Source: Coenobita brevimanus
Taxonomy: Eukaryota > Arthropoda > Malacostraca > Decapoda > Coenobitidae
Assembly: GCA_032717465.1 (NCBI GenBank)
Contig: JAVRFU010000123.1
Location: 1-64,000, forward strand
Direction: 5' to 3'
DNA: 64,000 nt
Shown: positions 39,031 to 51,333 of the stretch, one piece after another
Numbering within the stretch: the first letter of the stretch is position 1
How the letters are laid out: the number at the start of each line of letters is the position of its first letter
The notes under the pieces: generated by a model
Seen by the model: the letters and a program-made list of their open reading frames with translations, nothing else
Database searches by the model: none
What the model was told of the DNA's origin: nothing
Made by a program: the position numbers and the translations under genes

Positions 39031-39535
39031 AACACCACTGCTAGCATGGCTCCATCAGCTGAACACAACATTGAGGGGTTGGCCTAGTTGTCCTGCAGTT
39101 CGAACCACGTTTACTTAGTTATTTAAAGTTCTTCCTCAATAAGAACCATTCCATAGTGTTAATATTTACGTTTTAACCCTTACGACTGGTAGCATGGCTT
39201 CATCAGCTGAACACAACAGTGAGGTGTTAACCTAGTCATCCTGCGGTTCAAACCACCTTTACTCACTTATTGAAAGCTCTACCTCAGCAAGAACCATTCC
39301 GTAGTGTTTTAATATTTACATTTTAGCTCAAATGACTGCTAGGATGGCTGCATCAGCTGAACACAACAGTGAGGTGTTAGCCTAGTCATCCTGCTGTCAA
39401 AACCACTTTTACTCAGTTATTTAAAGTTGTACCTCAATAACAACTATTTCACAGTGTTTTGTTATATACATTTTAACCCTTACGACTGCTAGGATGGCTC
39501 CATAACAGCACATCCTGCTGTTCGAACCTTCTTCA
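39031..39535 (+). repeat. ~149-bp tandem repeat after the kinase gene
   Basis: Units start at about 39,031, 39,179 and 39,329, with a partial fourth at 39,479. Shared phrases are GCTAGCATGGCTCCATCAGC, GAACACAACAGTGAGGTGTT, CCTAGTCATCCTGC, TTTACTCAGTTATTTAAAG and AACCATTCCATAGTGTTTT. The array starts about 30 bp after the stop codon, probably within the 3' UTR of the ancestral transcript. Confidence 0.9.
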
Positions 39536-39594
39536 AAGGAACACTGTCTCGCAGCGGTGAAGCTTGTGCATCCCAGTGATCAGTGGGACTATAC

Positions 39595-39912
39595 TGTCTG
39601 ATTGCATCCCTCCACCTCTACGGCGGGCGCGTAGCACCCGTCTAGCAACAAACTCTCATCCCTTTTCTGTCCAGCTTTCTAATGCAAGAGTTAACCGTTA
39701 TTCCCATTCCTTCATTTATGCAACTGGTCAACCCTGGAACTATCTCCCTCTGTCTGTATTTCCTACCTCCAATCTCCAGTGTGTCCAGGCATCTCGAAAC
39801 GAACGGATCTTGAATTTGGCACTTTTGTATTTTTTTTTTTTTCCTTAGAAGGAACAGTTTGCGGGATCCTGTCCTTTAGTTCCTTCTTTCTTGCATAATA
39901 AAAAAAAAAAAA
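39595..39912 (+). mobile_element. Diverged 3' tail copy of family-1 non-LTR element
   Basis: Matches the last ~310 bp of family 1 (CCTCCACCTCTACGGCGG through the 3' UTR and TTTCTTGCATAATA plus poly-A), with more substitutions and small deletions than the other copies, so an older insertion. It is inserted at the end of the kinase tandem array. Confidence 0.88.
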
Positions 39913-40560
39913 GGCAGGTTCACTGTTAGGGATCAGAGTAAAAGAGTTCCCCTCGCAGTAATTACGTGAGCCGAATCTACGAAGTATACCGACTCAGGGC
40001 TCGATAACAGTCAGTCCATAGTGTTCTGGTATAATAGCTTTTTTTTTTTTTTCCCAGTGTTGACAGGTTGGATGGTGCCAGTCATCAAGGGGCAGTCTGA
40101 ATAAAGAAACACGTCATGCAGTCTGATATGGGCTTACACAGTTTGTTATTGGTGTTTTGTCCTAGTAACTGCAGGCCAGTTTTGAAATATTACTTGACTG
40201 GCTTTTAGTCAGGTGAAAAAGTCGTCTGCTAGTATCATTAATGGATTAAGGTTACATTTACAGTACTTAACAAGTTAATGAAGCATTTAAGACCTGATAG
40301 TTACACGGCATAACTTTTCAGTAAATTAGAGGTTTAATTATAGTGCCCACACATATATTGTATCACAATAATTCATCGTTGTATACACAAATTGTTGTTT
40401 TTCTTGTAATAGTATGCTGCAGCGCAGCCAGTGACATGGAATAAAGTTTGATAAGCTACAAGGAGAGAAGCTGCAGAAAATTCCAGGCACTGCATCACCA
40501 TGATCCCAATATAATGGAATGGTTAGGATCTAAAAACAAATAATAACGCCATAGTGTAAC
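39913..40560. other. Spacer, no gene recognised
   Basis: AT-rich sequence with a T run near 40,040; no recognisable domain or repeat. Confidence 0.4.
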
Positions 40561-41361
40561 TTAATCTTCAGTGACAACTGGAAAGATCACCTATGTCATA
40601 TCAGTAAATTTCTTGAGCGTTTGGTTCAGGCTAATCTTGTAGCTAATTTATCAAAGTGTGAGTTTGGTCAAGCTAAAGTTCAGTACCTTGGGTACGTAAT
40701 TGGTGATGGACATGTTGCACCACCAGGAGCTAAGGTTCAGGTTATAAGTGATCTTCCCAGACCTAAAAGTAGGAAAGAGCTACAAAGATTTTTGGGAATG
40801 GTAGGTTATTACAGGAGATTTGTTCTTAACTTTTCAATTCTTGTATCACCACTTACAGACCTACTGAAAAAGGGAGTTAAATTTGTCTGGACCGATAACT
40901 GTGAATCCTCTTTCAGCAAACTTAAAGCTATCCTATTAAGTCGGCCAGTGCTCGCTACTCCAAATTTTGCTAAGCCTTTTAAGATGGCTGTTGACGCAAG
41001 TGATACAGGAGCTGAGGCTGTTTTGCTGCAAGAGGATGATCAGGGTATTCAACACCCTGTATCTTATTACAGTAAGAAGTTCACTCCACCTCAAAAGAAC
41101 TACTCCACTATTGAGAAAGAGCTTTTGGCCTTGATTTTGGGTTTACAGCATTTTTCATTTTATTTGTGTTCTGGTTTTGACCCCATAGTCATGTATACCG
41201 ATCATAACCCACTGAAATTCCTTAGTAAGTTTAAAGATAAAAATAAGAGATTGACAAGATGGAGTCTACTTCTTCAGGAGTATTCATTAGACATACAACA
41301 TGTCAAGGAGAAAGAAAATGTTATTGCAGATTGCTTATCTAGACAGATTGTTTTAGAGTAA
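40561..41361 (+). CDS. Gypsy RT C-terminus and RNase H, open frame
   Basis: Continuous 266-codon frame: FSDNWKDHLCH, SKCEFGQAKVQYLGYVI, FLGMVGYYRRF, DLLKKGVKFVW, then RNase H with AVDASDTGAEAVLLQ (first Asp), EKELLALILGLQHF (Glu), YTDHNPLKFL (Asp) and ENVIADCLSRQ at the end. It corrects the two frame breaks seen at 19,145-19,850 and 60,524-61,230. No start codon is expected, since the element is truncated. Inactive without the RT palm, but RNase H residues appear intact. Confidence 0.9.
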   Translation, partial: LIFSDNWKDHLCHISKFLERLVQANLVANLSKCEFGQAKVQYLGYVIGDGHVAPPGAKVQVISDLPRPKSRKELQRFLGMVGYYRRFVLNFSILVSPLTDLLKKGVKFVWTDNCESSFSKLKAILLSRPVLATPNFAKPFKMAVDASDTGAEAVLLQEDDQGIQHPVSYYSKKFTPPQKNYSTIEKELLALILGLQHFSFYLCSGFDPIVMYTDHNPLKFLSKFKDKNKRLTRWSLLLQEYSLDIQHVKEKENVIADCLSRQIVLE

Positions 41362-41390
41362 TAAGAAATTTCCTTTGTAAATTTCTTTTT

Positions 41391-41403
41391 CTTTGTGGGG
41401 AGG
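41391..41403 (+). promoter_or_regulatory. Polypurine tract of Gypsy element
   Basis: CTTTGTGGGGAGG directly before the LTR, 29 bp after the RNase H stop codon. Confidence 0.8.
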
Positions 41404-42282
41404 TGTTACATAGCCTATGATTTCATCATCCCTTGTATAATTCTAACTTATGATAAAGTTTTGTTCATGATTGCATCATCCTTTGTATGAACCTAATGTA
41501 CAGTATGCTGCATGTTTGTTCACGATTCGCCACGTGGCTTCCATAGTGACCAGGCTTGTGTGTTCTACCTCACTCCCCCCTTCTCCCCCTTACAGTAGAG
41601 TAAGTCGTTCTTTCTGTTGGTCAGAGCAGGATTGTCAACTCTTCGTCCCCTATGCCTTCATTTGCGCATCATTCTTACAAGTTGAATCAAGCTCTGCCGG
41701 ACCCTATATAATGAGCTCAGTCTCTGCATTAGTTGCCACTTAGATCTACTCCTCATTCTGTTCACATCTCTGTCCTCCCCTGTACAGTATATTATTATTT
41801 TTGTGAGTGCTCAGGAAGTCGCCAGCCATCTAGCTGCTGTATAATTTGAGTATAAGTGTTATTACCATTTTTCTTGTACTGTATAGCCTAAGGCGTTAAT
41901 TCGTAAGCCTGGTAAAGTTTTTATGATTCATATTGGTTCCATACTGTCAGCCAGTATTAGTAATATTTTGTATCAGTAATAATATTATATCTTGCATTAA
42001 CTCAGCATTATCCGGTTTTCTCATTTTATCAGGGCTGACTTAGATAAATTTGCTCTTGCTAAAATCGTGTTAATAGAGGCTATTGCAGTTAACAATATAT
42101 GTAACCTGTTTTGCCATTACATTATCCTTATGAGTCCTGAATGTTTAGTTGTTAGTTTGAGCATTAAACTTTAACTTGTAATTTTACCTAAATCTTTTGT
42201 TTTGAACCTGTAACTTTGCGGGACAGTAGTGATTTTAGTATTCTACCTTAAAGTGTTCATTATCTCTCTCTGTTCCGTAACA
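41404..42282 (+). repeat. 3' LTR of Gypsy element (unit B)
   Basis: 879 bp, TGTTAC to GTAACA, TATATAA at 41,705-41,711. Compared with the LTR at 18,297 it has an internal ~64-bp duplication near the start (ATGATTTCATCATCCCTTG repeated as ATGATTGCATCATCCTTTG) and a block containing CGCCACGTGGCTTCC. The clean counterpart of 17-931. Confidence 0.92.
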
Positions 42283-42324
42283 ATATATATATATATATAT
42301 ATCTATCTATCTATATATACATAT

Positions 42325-42358
<34 letters not shown>
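42283..42358. repeat. (AT)n with ATCT interruptions (unit B)
   Basis: AT run interrupted by ATCTATCTATCTATATATAC; unit A has a pure run here. Confidence 0.95.
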
Positions 42359-42360
<2 letters not shown>

Positions 42361-42873
42361 AGCCATCCATCATCCAATCCTACGTTGCCCCATGAGGAGC
42401 GTAGGAGCCCGAGGTTATGTAGTTGGTCCTGACATTTAAGATGAGAGTGACCAACCTCACTCATCCCTGAGTGGCATTACGTGACCAATCAACCCCAACC
42501 ACCCTTTGGATATAAATCTTTACCGGCTCAATACGATTGGAGCACAATAATTACCCACTAAACCACCAGGCGCCAAAATTTGGTTATATGGTTACCACCC
42601 AGCATTGTAAATAGTTTCCTGGTGTACAGGAAACCATTTGGCTTGTCACTCAATGTACAGTCACCCATAAGCAGAAGAAAGAGGAAAGAATGAAGGAATG
42701 AAAGACAGAAGAGGGAGTGTAAAGTCACCCGTGGGCACAAGTACGAGGAAACAATGAAGGAAAGAAAGATAGAAGAAGATGGAAGGAAAGAAGGATGGAG
42801 GAGAGGACAGGGCAGACACCCGAGAGCAGCACTACATTGAGTGAGTGGAAGGTGAGCGCCCCCAACTACCACA
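42359..42873. repeat. SINE-like interspersed repeat, unit B
   Basis: Counterpart of 1,003-1,535, about 18 bp shorter because unit A carries scattered extra bases. The hairpin core here is a clean CACTCATCCCTGAGTG. Confidence 0.6.
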
Positions 42874-42906
42874 AATAGATAGATAGATACATAGATAGAT
42901 AGATAT

Positions 42907-43121
42907 ACACATGGGGTGGTGCAAAAGTAGGTTGACATTTACCATTTATTCCAACACAAAATACATACTTTTAGTCTCGTAAGTCATCCAAGTGTCCGCC
43001 CTCATTATTGACACATTCCTGGAGTCTGCCAGCCACACATCGACACATAAGAGTTTTACATAACATAAGACTTTTACAAACACAATAAAATGTAATAATA
43101 TCAACCTACTTTTGCACCACC

Positions 43122-43128
<7 letters not shown>
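42907..43128 (-). mobile_element. Mariner-type MITE, unit B
   Basis: Counterpart of 1,576-1,796, with clean inverted repeats GGGTGGTGCAAAAGTAGGTT and their reverse complement. Confidence 0.8.

Positions 43129-43203
<75 letters not shown>
43127..43203. repeat. (TA)n microsatellite at MITE end (unit B)
   Basis: About 38 TA units, longer than at 1,795-1,855. Confidence 0.95.
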
Positions 43204-43207
<4 letters not shown>

Positions 43208-43547
43208 TGTAGATATAGAGACAGAGAGAGAGAAAGCTGGTAGATAGACACTTATAATACGGGGGTGGAGGTGCGTATGGAGGCGATTATATAGAGTTGT
43301 GGGTGATATTAGTGGAAGCTGACAGTATATCTCGTGTCCTGTCAACGAGGGGGAGGTGAGGGTAGAGGCAGGTACGGCATACTTGACGCTGAGGAAGGCA
43401 GAGGGAGTTGGCCACCTTCTTGTATGCTGGTAATGCAGAAAATGTGCTGAAAGATGCACCTGACTTACACCCGGGGCTTCTGTGGCTGATATCTACCTGT
43501 ATAAAATAGTCAGGTGTCACACGAAATGTAGCAAATTGGTGATTCGG

Positions 43548-43550
<3 letters not shown>

Positions 43551-43604
<54 letters not shown>

Positions 43605-43850
43605 GTCTATTCCGTACCCATTTTTCCTTTTTTTTATTCGCCGCTCATTCATCATCATCCTTTCCCTCCCTTCATCTGCATTCTTTTTCTGTTCTCTTCA
43701 TTTACACTTTCTTTCCTTCATTAATTTCTTCAAATGTTTCTTCCTTTTCTCCTATACCCTTCCATTCATCCCTTCCTTCTTCCATCATCTTTTGCTTCAC
43801 CTGATCTTTTTCCTTCCTGTTCTCTGCATTCCTTGATACATAATCTGGTT

Positions 43851-43908
<58 letters not shown>

Positions 43909-44347
43909 CTCATATCTTTCATATATGATCTTTCTTGGTGCCTTCCTTCTTTTTTCCTTCACTCCTTTCCCTTTTACACACTAATTACTCTTTGCAACAC
44001 CTGATTTGTTTTCCTCTTTTTGTTCTCATTTCTGTCTCATGTACGATATTGTCTTCCTTTTTTTCTTATTTCCTTTGTGTATTTTTTCCCCTCTCTTTTC
44101 CTTGTTCCGTCTCCCACATTTCCTTTGCTTAATCAATTTCGTCTCCTTCTTCCCCCTTGCCCTTCTTCCCAGTGTAGTTTCTTCTTTCCTTGCTCGTTGG
44201 TTGAACTTACTTTTACAAGATTTAATTCTTTCATCACTTCCTTCTTTCATCCACCTTCTTCCCTCTTTCTTCTATTGTATATCCTCCTCTCTTTGATTGC
44301 ACTATTTACTTCCTCATTCTCTCAGCTATCTGTCTATCTATCGATAA

Positions 44348-44433
<86 letters not shown>

Positions 44434-44615
44434 TTTCATTCGCCACGTTCGTCCCTCGCAATTACTTCTCTCCGTTATTCCTTCTGGGTTTTTCTTCGTC
44501 CCTCTCTCCTCCTTTGCTTCACTTGCTCCGTCTCCCTTGTCCTCTTGCCCTTCCCTCCTTCAGTAGTGTCATATTCCTTCATTTCCTTTGGTCTTGTGCT
44601 TTTTTATTATTAATT

Positions 44616-44698
<83 letters not shown>

Positions 44699-45753
44699 CA
44701 CCACATCCTCCTCCTAATCTCTTTCCATACAGCCGTTCTCTTCCTCCATTCCATACATTTTTTCGCTCCACCCTTAAGCATTTTTTCTTCCTACCGCAGA
44801 ACCATTTTACTCAGCTTAGGACCGAACCCCTCACAGTGGAAATGTCATACTCTTCGTCTCCCTTCCTTCTCGTTCACGTTCTTTTACACCGGTATCTTTT
44901 TTTTCGCTCTTGATCTTTCTTTCTGTTCCTCTTTCATTCCTGTCATGCGCTTCTTGTTTTTCTCTCTTCGTTTTTCGCTCGTCTCTTACCCTCTTTTCTT
45001 CTTGCACTCTTGTTTCACACAATGTGCATCTCCTCCTGCTTTCTCCTGTTCCTGTCTACCTTCTCTCCTCTTTGGCTTTGTTTGCTGTCCCTCCTCACTA
45101 TATTATTTTGACATTCTTTAGCTTCTCCGACCACCCTTCCTCTCTCACTCTCTTATTTACTCTTTATTCTTCACATCTCTGTCATCCTCTTCTTCTTCTC
45201 TCCCTTCTCTTTTATTTACCTCTGCTCATTATTTGTTCTCTTTCTCCTTCTCCATAGCTTTCTCCTTTCCGTTCATTCCTTGTTACACCCAATCCCTTCT
45301 AATTCATTTTTTCCCTCTCCGATTTCCTCATTCCCAGCTTCCTTTGTCTCTCTGTGTTCTCTCACTTTCTGTCTTACCTCCTTCCTCCTTCTTTTGTCTT
45401 TCTTAGATATTTTGTCTTCGTCTTTCTCCCTCTTGCCTTTCATCATGGTGATTTAATTTTGTTCTTTTCCTCCATTACTTCTCTTCCTTCTTGTCCTCCT
45501 CTTCCCTTTCTTCTCTCCAATTTCCTTGCTCCCGAATTTCCCCCTCTTTCCCTCTTCCTGCTTCTCTCCACATTTCCTCCCGGCCATTCTTCCTGGTTAC
45601 CACAATTTTTCTGTCCCTGTAAAATCATATCGCCGCTCGCCCGTAACTCCTTCCTTCTCTCATCCTCACAAATTTAGCCTCCTTGGCTACACATCCTCTT
45701 TCTTTCGCCTCCACGTTTTTCCTCATTTCTTTGGCTTCTGTTTTCTCTTTTTA

Positions 45754-45756
<3 letters not shown>
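43551..45756. repeat. Pyrimidine-rich microsatellite tract, unit B
   Basis: Counterpart of 2,221-4,388, with CT repeats at 43,551-43,601, 43,853-43,905 and 44,619-44,696 and a TG repeat at 44,349-44,431. Apart from repeat lengths it is the same sequence. No coding content. Confidence 0.9.
44619..44696. repeat. (CT)n microsatellite, expanded relative to unit A
   Basis: About 39 CT units against 25 in unit A. Confidence 0.97.

Positions 45757-45828
<72 letters not shown>
45757..45828. repeat. (TG)n microsatellite (unit B)
   Basis: Counterpart of 4,389-4,459. Confidence 0.95.
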
Positions 45829-45831
<3 letters not shown>

Positions 45832-45957
45832 GGTGTGTGGGTGTGTGTGGGTGGGTGTGAACAAAACAGCTCAGTTTTTATCCGATATCAGCCATACTTG
45901 GTGGAGAGGATGAGGGTCACACAATGAGGGAAGCAACTCATTGTGAACAAGCCTCAT

Positions 45958-48255
45958 GGTGAACAAGCCTACATCTTTTCTATCCTTAATGACCTAGAGC
46001 AGTTTGTACAGCACCCTACCCGTATCCCTGACCGCCTTGGAGAGAGCTCCAACATACTTGACCTCTTCCTCACAACTAATCCTTCTGCTTACTCTGTCAA
46101 TCTTTTCTCTCCGTTGGGCTCCTCCGATCACAACCTTATTACCTTAACCTGTCCTATCACTCCGGTACGGCCTGTGGACCCTCCAGGGAAACGTCGTCTG
46201 TGGCATTTTGGAGCCTTGGACTGGGAGGCCCTCAGGCAGTACTTCTTTGATTTTCCCTGGAATGATTATTTCTTCCATGGCCGGGAGCCATCTGAGTGTG
46301 CCTTGCGCATTACGGAGATTATTCTCTCGGGCATGGAAGCATACATTCCTTTCTCATATCCTTTGACTAACGCAAGAAAGCCTTGGTTTAACCACGCTTG
46401 TTCTAATGCTGTCCGCAACAAGGAGAGGGCCTACAAAAGGTACCGAAGCCAACCCACCTCTGAATCAGATCATCTTTACGTTTCTGCCCGGAATCGTGCT
46501 AAGTCTGTTCTTCGCTCTACTAAAAATAATTTCATCCATACTAAATGCTCTCAACTCTCCGATCGAATTCTTCCCGCTCCTTCTGGCACCTTGCCAAAAA
46601 TCTTTCTAACAACTTTACCTCATCATCCTTCCCTCCCCTTTTCTACTCTGATGGTTCTGTAGCTATTTCTTCTACTGATAAAGCAGATCTCTTCGCACAG
46701 ACTTTCTCCTCCAATTCCACCTTAGACGATTCCGGTGCTGTTCCTCCATCACTTCCCCCCTCTGACTTCCTCATGGCTGACATTAAAATTTCTTCAATTG
46801 ATGTATTTTCTGCCATCACTGGCCTCAGTACTAACAAGGCATATGGGCCTGATGGGGTCCCTCCTGTTGTTCTCAAGAACTGTGCTTCTGTGCTTACACC
46901 CTGCCTAGGCAAACTCTTTCGCCTTTGTCTGTCAACTTGTACCTTTCCTTCTTGCTGGATGTTTGCTCTCATTCAGCCAGTCCCAAAGAAGGGTGACCAC
47001 TCCCAACCCTCCAACTATCGTCCAATTGCTTTAACGTCCTGTAGTTCAAAAGTTTTCGAGTCAATTCTCAATAGAAAAATTTTAAGGCATCTTTCCTATC
47101 ACAACCTTCTTTCCGATCGTCAGTACGGGTTCCGTCAGGGACGCTCCACTTGACATCTCAAAGGCTTTCGGTCGAGTCTGGCATAAATCTTTAATTTCCA
47201 AACTGCCCTCCTACGGTTTCTATCCTTCTATCTGTGCCTTCATCGCTAGCTTCCTTTCTGGTCGTTCTATAGCCGCTGTTGTAGACGGCCATCGTTCTTC
47301 TCCTAGATCTATCAACATTGGTGTTCCTCAGGGCTCTGTCCTATCACCAACTCTCTTCCTTTTATTCATCAATGATCTTCTAAGCTGTACATCTAACCCT
47401 ATCCACTCATATGCTGATGACTCCACCCTTCACCTTTCCATTCGGTTCCCGCAACGCCCATCTCAACAGTTACTTCAACAAACAAGAGATGAGGCTATGG
47501 CACACCTAATGTCTGACTTGGCTCGTATCTCTGACTGGGGTAAAAATAATATGGTTGTTTTTCATGCATCTAAGACTCAGTTCTTACACCTATCAACCCG
47601 ACAAAATCTTCCACAAATATACCCACTAATGTTTAATAATATTCAGCTTAATCCTGCATCATCCTTGAACATGCTTGGGGTTTCATTTACTCGGGACTTA
47701 TCTTGGAAAGATCATATTACATCTCTTGTAAAATCTGCTTCCAAGAGATTGGGTGTGCTAAGCTGACTCCGCTCTTTCTTTACCCCTGCACAATTGTTGA
47801 CTCTATACAGGGGTTTTATTCGCCCCTGTGTGGAGTACAACTCTCATGTGTGGGGATGCTCCCCACATACAGCTCTTCTCAATAGGGTGGAGTCAAAGGC
47901 TTTTCGTCTCATTAACTCTCCTCCTCTTACTGACTCCCTTCAACCTCTGTCTCTTCGCCGCACTGTTGCATCTTTATCTCTTTTCTATCGCTACTGTAAT
48001 GGTCATTGCTCCTCTGAACTGTCTGCTTGCATTCCTCCACCTCTAAGACGGACGCGTAGCACCCGTCTGGCAGCAAACTCTCATCCCTTTTCTGTCCAAC
48101 TCTCTAATGCAAGAGTTAACCGTTACTCCCAGTCTTTCATTTATGCAACAGGTCAGCTCTGGAACTGTCTCCCTCTGTCTGTATTTCCTGCTGCCTATGA
48201 TCTCCAGTCTTTCAAACGCAGTGTGTCCAGGCATCTCAAAATGATCGGATCTTGA
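45958..48255 (+). pseudogene. Broken endonuclease-tail/RT ORF2, family 1 (unit B)
   Basis: Frame segments 45,958-46,662 (SDHNLI end of endonuclease), 46,545-47,153 ([22 protein letters not shown]), a middle piece with YADDSTLH, and 47,794-48,255 ([18 protein letters not shown] to SRHLKMIGS). Same inactivating changes as unit A minus the A-only ones. Confidence 0.88.
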
Positions 48256-48351
48256 ATTTGGCTCTCTATTGTATTTTGTTTTTCTCTTGGAGGGAACTGT
48301 TACTGCGGGCTCATGGCCTTTGGTTCCTTCTTCCTCGCATAAAAAAAAAAA
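45958..48351 (+). mobile_element. Non-LTR retrotransposon, family 1, broken (unit B)
   Basis: Duplicate of 4,589-6,984. It shares the frame break near 46,560, the 77-bp deletion at about 47,149, the AFGRVW change and the in-frame TGA near 47,764. It lacks three lesions of unit A: the extra base near 5,325, the extra CC near 6,075 and the lost C near 6,693. Those three are therefore recent or are consensus errors in A. Confidence 0.9.
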
Positions 48352-49272
48352 TTGTTTTTGAGAGTAACTGGTCAAAGGTCAAGGTCACAGGGTTATATCA
48401 AACGCTTACCTGGCAAAATCAACTTCCATATTTTTTATCCATTTTAAACCAAATTTGGGAGAACCGTAGATGATAAGGCAAGAATGAAGTGATTCAGTTT
48501 TGTGAACAACGTCAAAGATCAAGGTAACAGGACAAGATCCCATTTTGAGCCGTATATGTGTGTGTTAACAATATAACTCAGAACGCTTTTATCATATTTT
48601 ATCCAAATCTAGTGGAAGGGTCAAGGGTCAGCCAAGAAGCAAGCCAAATTTTTTTAGAACAGTTGGTAAAAGGTTAATATCACAAGGCAAGGTTATGTCG
48701 AACATTTCCTATCCGATCTGAACCAAACTTGATGGAAGGGTTGTGGGCTAGACAAGAATGAGGACACATAATTTTGAGATCATTCAGTTAGTTGCCTCGT
48801 TCACTGGGCAGAGTCCAAGTTCAATCCATGTGTCTGTGTGTGAACAAAATAACTAATTTCGATCTGGTCTGGATCAGACTTGGTGGCTTAGTTGAGGATC
48901 ACCCCCCAAAAAGAACAAAATATTTTTAGAACAATAAATGGTTGATTTACTGTATTTTTAGAACAATAGATCCTTCTCAAGGTCACAAGAATCGGTCAGT
49001 CTACTCATACAGTTTTCATTCAAGGTCGATTAAGCTTTTTGGAAGGGTTCAGGCTAAAAGAAGTAAAAGTAGGTTCGACTTTATGAACCAGCAAAGGTCA
49101 AGGTCGCAGGAAAAGCTAAAATATCGATGTCACTGAGCCAGTCAAGACAAACAGATTGAACCCACATTTGGTGGAAGGGTTAAGGGTTATGCAAGATGAA
49201 AGAAATTCCTTCTGAAGCTAATCTGTGTAAGGTGAGGGTCAAAGGACAAATTAGAATAAGTAGCCGTTAGAG
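48352..49272. repeat. Degenerate ~140-bp tandem repeat with AGGTCA half-sites (unit B)
   Basis: Counterpart of 6,985-7,905 with the same TCAAAGGTCAAGGTCACAGG phrase near 48,373-48,389. Confidence 0.65.
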
Positions 49273-49333
49273 TGGTTGGTGGGCGGGCTCTGATTGTTTC
49301 CTCTTTTTAAATCATAATTTACTACATTCTTTT

Positions 49334-49336
<3 letters not shown>

Positions 49337-49379
<43 letters not shown>
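49337..49379. repeat. (CT)n microsatellite (unit B)
   Basis: Counterpart of 7,968-8,012. Confidence 0.95.
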
Positions 49380-49381
<2 letters not shown>

Positions 49382-49881
49382 ATCCTTGCCTAGCTACCGA
49401 CCTATCTGTCTATTTATCTAACAATCTCTTTCTCCTCAGTCTAACCTTTGACCTGCTGAGTTGAAGACATACTTTCGTTTGCCGTTCCCAAGCCCCGATT
49501 AAGAAGGCGCCTGCCCAGCGATTCTCCTGCTCCCCGTATTAAAATCAGTTTGTAAGAGACCTCATGGTAAAAGAAAGTGAGCTGTTAATTTTGCGGGTCA
49601 GCTAGTAGGCTTAATGTAGAAATTAGGGAAAAACGAGGATGCAACAACGTTTTATGTGAGAGGTAAATTGGTTAGGTTAATGAGACCTGTATGGTGAGAG
49701 ATGAGGCAGTGTTTGTAGAGGAGCAGTGCTAGGCAACGTAAATGTCTTAGACACGAGACTAGTTAGGCGTGAAACCAGACTAAATGACAGTGACGGTTTC
49801 AGTCAAGGAAGGGTGCAAAGCTAAGCTAGGAAACATTGATAAAAGGTTATTAGTAGGAGTATACGAGGTCTCCTCAGAAAG

Positions 49882-51333
49882 TCATCAGCATATAACTATT
49901 ACTTAAAATCAAAAACATCTGAATCACTTTCTCAATTTAAAATTGCTAGAAACCATGCAAAAACTGTAATAAATCTTGCTAAATCAAACTTTCTTCAAAA
50001 CCAAGCATCAAAACTACTTAACAACCCAAATGACAATAGAATATTCTGGTCAACTCTCAGTTCTTTCAATAATAACTTTAACAAGTCATCATTCATTCCC
50101 CCATTAAAATCTCCAGATGGCAACATTACAAATGACCCGCGTGGGAAAGCAGATATCTTTGCCAGTACATTTGCCAGAAATTCTACCTTAGAGGAAGCCA
50201 GCCAGAACGTCCCAGCACTAGAACTTAACTCTCCCGAAATTGTTCCACTTAAAATACAGACAAGGTACGTGAAATCCATCCTAGACAATTTACCTACCAA
50301 CAAAGCTCTAGGCCCAGACGGAATTCCGCCAATTGTTTTGAAAAAGTGTTCCCCAGAACTTGCCTCTGTTCTTGCTAAATTATTCCGAATATACATCTGT
50401 ACTTCTTCATTCCCTAATTCATGGAAAGAAGCTAATATCCACCCAATTCCAAAGAAAGGAAGTTCCTCTGACCCCTCTGATTACAGACCAATAGCTGTCA
50501 CATCTTCTCTTGGTAAGGTTTTTGAAACTGTAATTCATAAGCACATAGTTAAACATCTTGAATCCAACAACTTAATTAGTGACAGACAGTATGGTTTTCG
50601 CCAAGAAAAATCCACCATTGACGTACTCAATCTCCTGACTCATACCACCCATCAATCAGTTGACTTACATGGTGAAACTCAAGCTGTAGCCCTTAATATT
50701 TCTAAAGCTTTCGATAGAGTGTGGCACCATTCCCTGTTGTCCAGACTCCCTTGCTATGGACTAAACTCTTTTGTTCCTTTGATTTCCTCATATCTCAGCA
50801 ACAGAAAAATAAGAGTAAAAGTAGATAATGTATATTCCAATTTCCACTCAATTAACGCCGGCGTGCTGCAGGGATCAGTTCTGGCACCAATTCTGTTCCT
50901 CGTTCACATTAATGATCTCTTATCTGTCACCCACAATCCCATCCATTCATATGCAGATGACTCAACACTTCATAGTTCATTCACACTCAGACATCCATTT
51001 ACAAAGTCTGATATCTTTAACTCTCAACTCAGTACAGGCATCTCTTTAAATCAAGACTTATCCACGATCAGTGAATGGGGACAAAATAACCTTGTCTCAT
51101 TTAATGCTAGTAAAACTAAATATATACAATTTACTAACAGACAGGTATTGCCAGAATCGTATATTACCTTCAATGCTACAAATATTCCCATTTCCAAAAG
51201 TATTGAAATTCTCGCCGTCACGCTTAATAATGCCCCCAGTTTACCTCTCATGTCAGATCACTTGCTAAAACCGCCTCAAAGAAACTTGGATTATTGTACA
51301 GAGTCCGTAACTTCTTCACTGACGAGCAGTTAG
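49882..51333 (+). pseudogene. Reverse transcriptase ORF remnant, family 2 (unit B)
   Basis: Open for 483 codons, with the same Asn in place of the catalytic Asp (LNISKAFD, codon 50,695-50,697) and YADD intact. The shared Asn shows that this lesion predates the duplication, if the duplication is real. Confidence 0.88.

Larger units (their letters stand above)
40561..42282 (+). mobile_element. 3' half of an integrase-first Gypsy element, plus strand
   Basis: Begins abruptly inside RT, immediately after the place of the YIDD box (TTAATCTTCAGTGAC), and runs through RT C-terminus, RNase H, PPT (41,391-41,403) and an 879-bp LTR. No integrase lies between RNase H and the LTR, independently supporting the integrase-first order. 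The right end of this piece (from ~41,388) is the start of the region shared with unit A, so the same element fragment ends at position 931 there. Confidence 0.92.

Noticed and set aside
39031..39535. tRNA-like A and B boxes in the tandem units (TGGCCTAGTTG and GTTCGAACC)
   Set aside because: The boxes are only about 10 bp apart, much too close for a Pol III promoter, and are not conserved in all units.
35239..39535. CRISPR-like array in the direct repeats
   Set aside because: Units are adjacent 149-240-bp tandem copies without short repeats and unique spacers, in eukaryotic DNA.
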